Made by a program: the position numbers and the translations under genes
Notes under the pieces: model-generated
What the model saw: the letters and a program-made list of their open reading frames with translations, nothing else
Told to the model about the DNA's origin: nothing
Databases searched by the model: none
NCBI GenBank assembly: GCA_937913075.1
Contig: CALEPU010000270.1
Location: 1-13,838, forward strand
Direction of reading: 5' to 3'
DNA: 13,838 nucleotides
Source of the DNA: an uncultured Clostridia bacterium
GTDB taxonomy: Bacteria > Bacillota > Clostridia > Christensenellales > CAG-138
In this document: piece by piece, positions 13,806-13,838 of the stretch
How positions within the stretch are numbered: position 1 is the first letter of the stretch
Layout of the letters: each line of letters opens with the position of its first letter

Positions 13806-13838
13806 GACAGTTGACGCAAGCAATTGAAATCGTTGATT

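Noticed and set aside
1..13838. CRISPR array, tRNA or rRNA genes, insertion sequence
   Set aside because: No regularly spaced short repeats, cloverleaf-like segments, ribosomal RNA signatures or transposase motifs were seen in reading both strands.

Overview
The window looks like a chromosomal segment of a GC-rich, probably gut-associated Bacillota (Clostridia-like) bacterium, possibly a metagenome contig. Three things point this way: a secreted dockerin protein, a Firmicutes-type L10 leader with a transcription attenuator ahead of rplJ, and purine-rich AGGAGG-type ribosome binding sites. The lineage is an inference from gene content. I see no tRNA, rRNA, CRISPR array, transposase or phage gene.

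Plus strand, 1-8862. The left edge is a junction: a minus-strand fragment of a MetH-like homocysteine methyltransferase domain abuts an N-terminally truncated cell-wall amidase. Next comes a 611-residue secreted dockerin protein with a duplicated, unrecognised domain, ended by a strong UUCG-loop terminator. A clear sigma-A-type promoter then drives four tightly packed genes: an HPr-kinase-like P-loop protein, a PqqD-like RRE protein, a small S26-type Ser/His peptidase and an ABC exporter. This resembles the accessory and export part of a peptide-modification (RiPP-like) pathway, but no precursor, cyclase or radical SAM gene is visible. It is the best candidate for an undescribed system here. 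Housekeeping-type genes follow: uridine kinase, an AI-2E family membrane protein and msrA.

Minus strand, 13605-8918, convergent with the above. Two tandem ATP-grasp proteins of the sugar-transfer-associated kind and a Wzx-like flippase form a compact surface-glycan cluster with its own promoter. Directly downstream are rplJ and rplL. Their consensus promoter has its -35 box overlapping the flippase stop codon, and an L10-type attenuating leader follows. Neither rplK/rplA upstream nor rpoB downstream is present, so this ribosomal pair sits apart from its usual neighbours. A terminator hairpin shared with msrA closes the strand. The right edge (13670-13838) is more AT-rich, non-coding and contains nested inverted repeats.
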